Shown: positions 61,018-64,000 of the stretch, one piece after another | How positions within the stretch are numbered: the first letter of the stretch is position 1 | Layout: each line of letters starts with the position of its first letter | From: Sesamum alatum | Lineage: Eukaryota > Streptophyta > Magnoliopsida > Lamiales > Pedaliaceae | Direction: 5' to 3' | NCBI GenBank assembly: GCA_034509735.1 | Contig: JACGWO010000002.1 | Location: 22,243,636-22,307,635 of the forward strand | DNA length: 64,000 nucleotides | The notes under the pieces: generated by a model | What the model saw: only the letters and a program-made list of their open reading frames with translations | Databases searched by the model: none | Told to the model about the DNA's origin: nothing | Program-made: the position numbers and the translations under genes

Positions 61018-61620
61018 GAGGTCAACCACCGATGGTGACGAGCTCCTGTTGGACATGAGCCCAGTCTAGCTGAGGGAGAACCTAAAGGGTCACACACAAA
61101 TCACCGAGAGGTGAAGGAATTGACTTGGAGTCAATTTCAGAAGATGATAAGTAATTGGATTACTTACAGGATTGTCCATTGGATGGATGGATCGATATTG
61201 TATTGGGCCCTCATTTTATCGGTAAATGGGATTTTATCGATTAGGTAGAGAATCGAAGCTTGGATCTTTTAATTAGATTAAAAGATCAGTGGAAATTATT
61301 TAATTGGACCATAAATTAAATAGGATTGAATTCTTGGGCTTATTGTAATTGGATTACAATAAAATTCGGTCCATTAAATCTTGGGCCAAGAGAGGTGTTA
61401 GTTCCACTTTTGGAATTAGAAGAAGTTGGACTTCTTCTAAAAGGGGATGGCCGAAAATTACTTCTTTTGGAAGTACTAAAATTGGCCATGAAGGCCTTTG
61501 ATGACAAGTTGACTTTTCTCTTTTGGAAAGAGACAAATCAATTCCAATCAAGCCTCTTTCACTTGATATGATTAAATCATACCTTATGAAATGGTGGGCT
61601 TGATTGATAACTAATGGGGA
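61018..61620 (+). mobile_element. Beta-type LTR fragment, left part
   Basis: Aligns with the CopD LTR from about 18840 (ACGGCCACCCATGGTAACGG block) onward. It starts at the CopJ gag breakpoint and is interrupted at 61620 by S5. Continues at 63601. Confidence 0.82.
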
Positions 61621-63600
61621 TGTTAGAATAGGTGACCATGTAGCTAATCTTGGTAGGCGAATTATAACCTATGTCTGAACAATTTCGAGGTTTTATGAAA
61701 TCCTTAATGAATAAGAAGTGAAATTCATTTGACATTTCGTTGTTTGTGTTCACTTTATCTACTTTATAACTGTTCACTACGCAAACAAAGCCCACAGACT
61801 GAAAACCCATTTTGGGGACTGGGACTACGCTTGGAGGTAGGTCCATTAAATTAGTTCCGCCGAATCAGTCTGGAAATCTCCAAGTCAAGGAATCTCGAAA
61901 TAGGGTATTGAGATTCCCCTAGAGACTTGCACTAAGCATCTGCTGTCGTATTTCATCGACGGGTGACGAGGTCGTCTAAGCAATGCTAGTGGGTTGGCCT
62001 GCTGGGGAGTGGCTGACTGAGGTGACTCGCGGGAACCGTCTTACGGAGGACCTTGAGTAGGGTCGGTTAAGTATGACGTGTGTTCCCAGTTCCAACGGTA
62101 CAGGTCAAGTCCTTTGACTTGAGGAACTGCTGAGTTTACCTGTACATCAGGGCTGTATCGTAGATATGGTGAGAGATTGCCAAGATGCACTTGAGTAGTC
62201 ATAAGCCATATCTAGTGCAGCTCTGGTGTGCAGAGTGACAGTAGTTTCTAAGAAAGGATCTGTCCCCTGTCAAAAGGTGTTGACAGTTGTGTCTCACAAA
62301 TACTCTGTGTCTTGTCCCTAAAATCTGTGGCCACAGTAACTGAACAGACGGGAAGGCTTCCCTTGCGGCGTTTAGTAGAGGACAGACTGACACTTAGGTC
62401 CAAAATGGGTACCAGCATGTTCCGTGCCCTGGAGCCTAAGTGGTGAGACCGTAGACGGAAGGATAGATGCACTGTAGAGCCTAAATGTTCATTCTCGTAT
62501 ATTCACCTAGTCTCTTGTGGCATGGACCATTGCTAGACGGCCACCCATGGTAACGGGTGGATTCTAGGAATTCAACCAAGTCTAGCTGAAGGTGAACTTA
62601 AAGAGTCACACACAATCCGCACACATAAATGTATTTAATTTAGAATTAAATATTTGGAGAAATGGAGCGATTAAATTGGATTTAATCGGGTCCTTATTTT
62701 CTTGGGAAGAATTAATTCCTTTTATTAGATAAAAGGGATTTGTCTAATAAATTAGATTTATTAGAAATTGATTTAATGGGCTTGGAATAAATATTTATAT
62801 TTAATTTATTTATTTATTGCCCTTGGAATATTTAAATAGGATTTTAATATTCCATTAAATCAAATCAATAGTTGAGATTAACGGGAGGATTCTATGGCTA
62901 AGATTGGTTTGACCAAGAAGCTAGAATTTAACTAGGATTTGACCTAGTGTAGTCTTCAAAGTGTAGGAAACTAGAAGAGGAATAGGATTCCTCCTCTATA
63001 AATACTCCTTAGCAGACGCTTTGAAGAAGATGATGAATCTTGAAACACACACACACACACACACACACTCGTCTCCCCCCTCTCCCTCTCAGCCGAGCCC
63101 CTCTCTCCTCCTTCCAAGAAATATTTTCTTGTTCTTTTGTTTTAACAATTGAACATTAAGGAGGATTGATCTCGTTAATCAATAACATTTGATCGATCCG
63201 TCCTCTCCAAAAATATACTTGCTCTTTCGCTAGCATGAAGATCAAGATACGTGGGCAGATTGCGTGTACGAATTAGAGGGTCTCCTATACGAGATCTTGG
63301 AGCAAATCGGGGACAACGCGAGTACCGGTTAGAAGGTGAAAACGACAATCGGTAGGTTTCCGGTTTATGTTTTTCGTCCTCTTTTTCTTTTAAACCCTAT
63401 GGCCTTCCATGATTGTTATATGTATGTTTTTATTACTCATGAGATACACCGAATGCCCGGGAGTTTCAAGGGTACACCCCTTGAATGGATTTATTTTAAT
63501 GTATGTTTAAGCATGTTTAAATTCTTGAAATTTAAATTATACCGCGCTTCCGCATTCGCGCTACTCCCGGGACGATCCACACGCCTACCCTAGGCTTTCA
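61621..63600 (+). mobile_element. S5: alpha solo LTR, duplication GGGGA
   Basis: 1980 bp, starting TGTTAGAATAGGTGACC and ending CCTAGGCTTTCA. GGGGA is duplicated at 61616-61620 and 63601-63605. No PBS follows; the host LTR continues directly. TATA motif TATAAATA at 62997-63004, then a (CA)n run at 63045-63068 and a CT-rich stretch. Confidence 0.95.
62997..63004 (+). promoter_or_regulatory. S5 LTR TATA box
   Basis: TATAAATA downstream of CTCCTC, about 1.38 kb into the LTR. Same position as TATATAAA in the other alpha copies. Confidence 0.6.
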
Positions 63601-63644
63601 GGGGATTGATTGAAATGTATATAGACATCCTTGGATGAACCTAG
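63601..63644 (+). mobile_element. Beta-type LTR fragment, right part
   Basis: Resumes after the GGGGA duplication with TTGATTGAAATGTATATAGAC...GGATGAACCTAG, matching the CopD LTR near 19455-19496. It ends where S6 begins. Confidence 0.85.
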
Positions 63645-64000
63645 TGTTAGAATAGATGACCATGAAGCCAATCCTGTTAGGCTTGTGTAACCCATTTATG
63701 ACAATTCGGTGTTTTAAATAAAGTTCATGAATAAAAGTGATGTTCATGTGTGGCGTCTATTCTTTGTTTATGTTCACTTAACTACCTCATATTACGAACT
63801 GTTCAATGCACAAACAAAACCTATAGACCGAAATCATAGTCCAAGAAACTGGACTCCGCATAAGATGGTAGGTCATAAAATTAGTTTCTGTGAATCGGTC
63901 TGATATACTCCAAGTCGAAGGACCTCAAGATAGGGTATCGAGAGTCCATTTGAGACTTGCACTAAGCGATTGTAGTCGCGTTTCATCGACAAGTGACGAA
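63645..64000 (+). mobile_element. S6: start of another alpha-like LTR, truncated by window end
   Basis: Starts TGTTAGAATAGATGACC after CCTAG (63640-63644, the likely target site). The next 350 bp follow the first part of S5 at reduced identity. Solo LTR or full element cannot be decided. Confidence 0.85.

Noticed and set aside
1..64000. Search for a third open frame such as env, a CRISPR array, tRNA or rRNA genes, or a unique host exon.
   Set aside because: No env-like frame occurs between pol and the 3' LTR in CopF or G2; TGGTATCAGAGC strings are primer sites rather than tRNA genes; every stretch could be assigned to a retrotransposon.

Overview
This window is a stretch of plant nuclear heterochromatin made almost entirely of nested LTR retrotransposons. 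I see no host gene, tRNA, rRNA or CRISPR array. The host is inferred to be a flowering plant: most elements are Ty1/copia with ~2 kb LTRs, an initiator-Met-tRNA primer binding site, and a long (~1.4-2 kb) untranslated leader before one gag-pol frame. That layout and the protein motifs resemble the Angela/TAR (BARE-1-like) group; this lineage call is from memory and was not tested by a tree. Two Ty3/gypsy elements look like Tekay/Del-type chromoviruses. The species cannot be named.

The copia LTRs fall into three related subfamilies. Alpha starts TGTTAGAATAGGTGACC and ends near GATTTCTTTCA. Beta starts TGTTGGAATATGTGACC and ends CTTGTCCTTCA. Gamma starts TGTTAGAATAAGTGACC or similar and ends CCGATTCTTTCA. 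Labels used below: CopA to CopF and CopH to CopJ for copia elements, S1-S6 for LTRs with no assigned body, G1 and G2 for gypsy.

Layout, left to right. 1-2691: S1, a chimeric alpha LTR (-) inserted in the integrase of CopA. 2692-6221: CopA (-), decayed pol/gag and leader. 6222-8179: solo LTR S2 with duplication TAATT. 8180-10684: CopB (-), 3' LTR, polypurine tract and the end of pol. 10685-17867: CopC (+), beta LTR, PBS, leader and gag-pol, split just after the gag start codon by gamma solo LTR S3 (14244-16329, duplication GTCTA) and cut in integrase by the next element. 17868-25782: CopD (+), complete beta LTR, PBS, leader and gag-pol, split in the protease by solo LTR S4 (23022-25025, duplication CTATG). 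25783-26624: alpha LTR fragment (-). 26625-30170: CopE (+), with a 313 bp mini-LTR, PBS and a 1040-residue open frame. 30171-37689: CopF (-), gamma LTR and full-length but frameshifted gag-pol. 37690-40656 and 48449-49909: G1 (+), a very decayed gypsy pol end and 3' LTR. 40657-48448: CopH (-), inserted in the G1 LTR (duplication TGATT) and carrying an internal copy of its own flanking DNA. 49910-50335: copia LTR end. 50336-50372 and 57910-59025: leader of CopI (-), split by G2. 50373-57909: G2 (-), gypsy element with both LTRs, PBS, PPT and all domains (duplication GGAAA). 59029-61017: CopJ (+), leader and gag start. 61018-61620 and 63601-63644: beta-type LTR fragment, split by solo LTR S5 (61621-63600, duplication GGGGA). 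63645-64000: start of another LTR, S6.

Nothing here works as a cooperative pathway; the layers record successive insertions, LTR-LTR recombination and illegitimate deletions. The observations most worth following are: (i) CpG-dense GC-rich modules of very different length in each leader, which lie at or near most element breakpoints; (ii) a leader hairpin conserved with G-U wobble; (iii) an LTR core shared by all subfamilies; (iv) a doubled-promoter chimeric LTR; and (v) a duplicated target flank inside CopH. No undescribed protein-coding system is visible.
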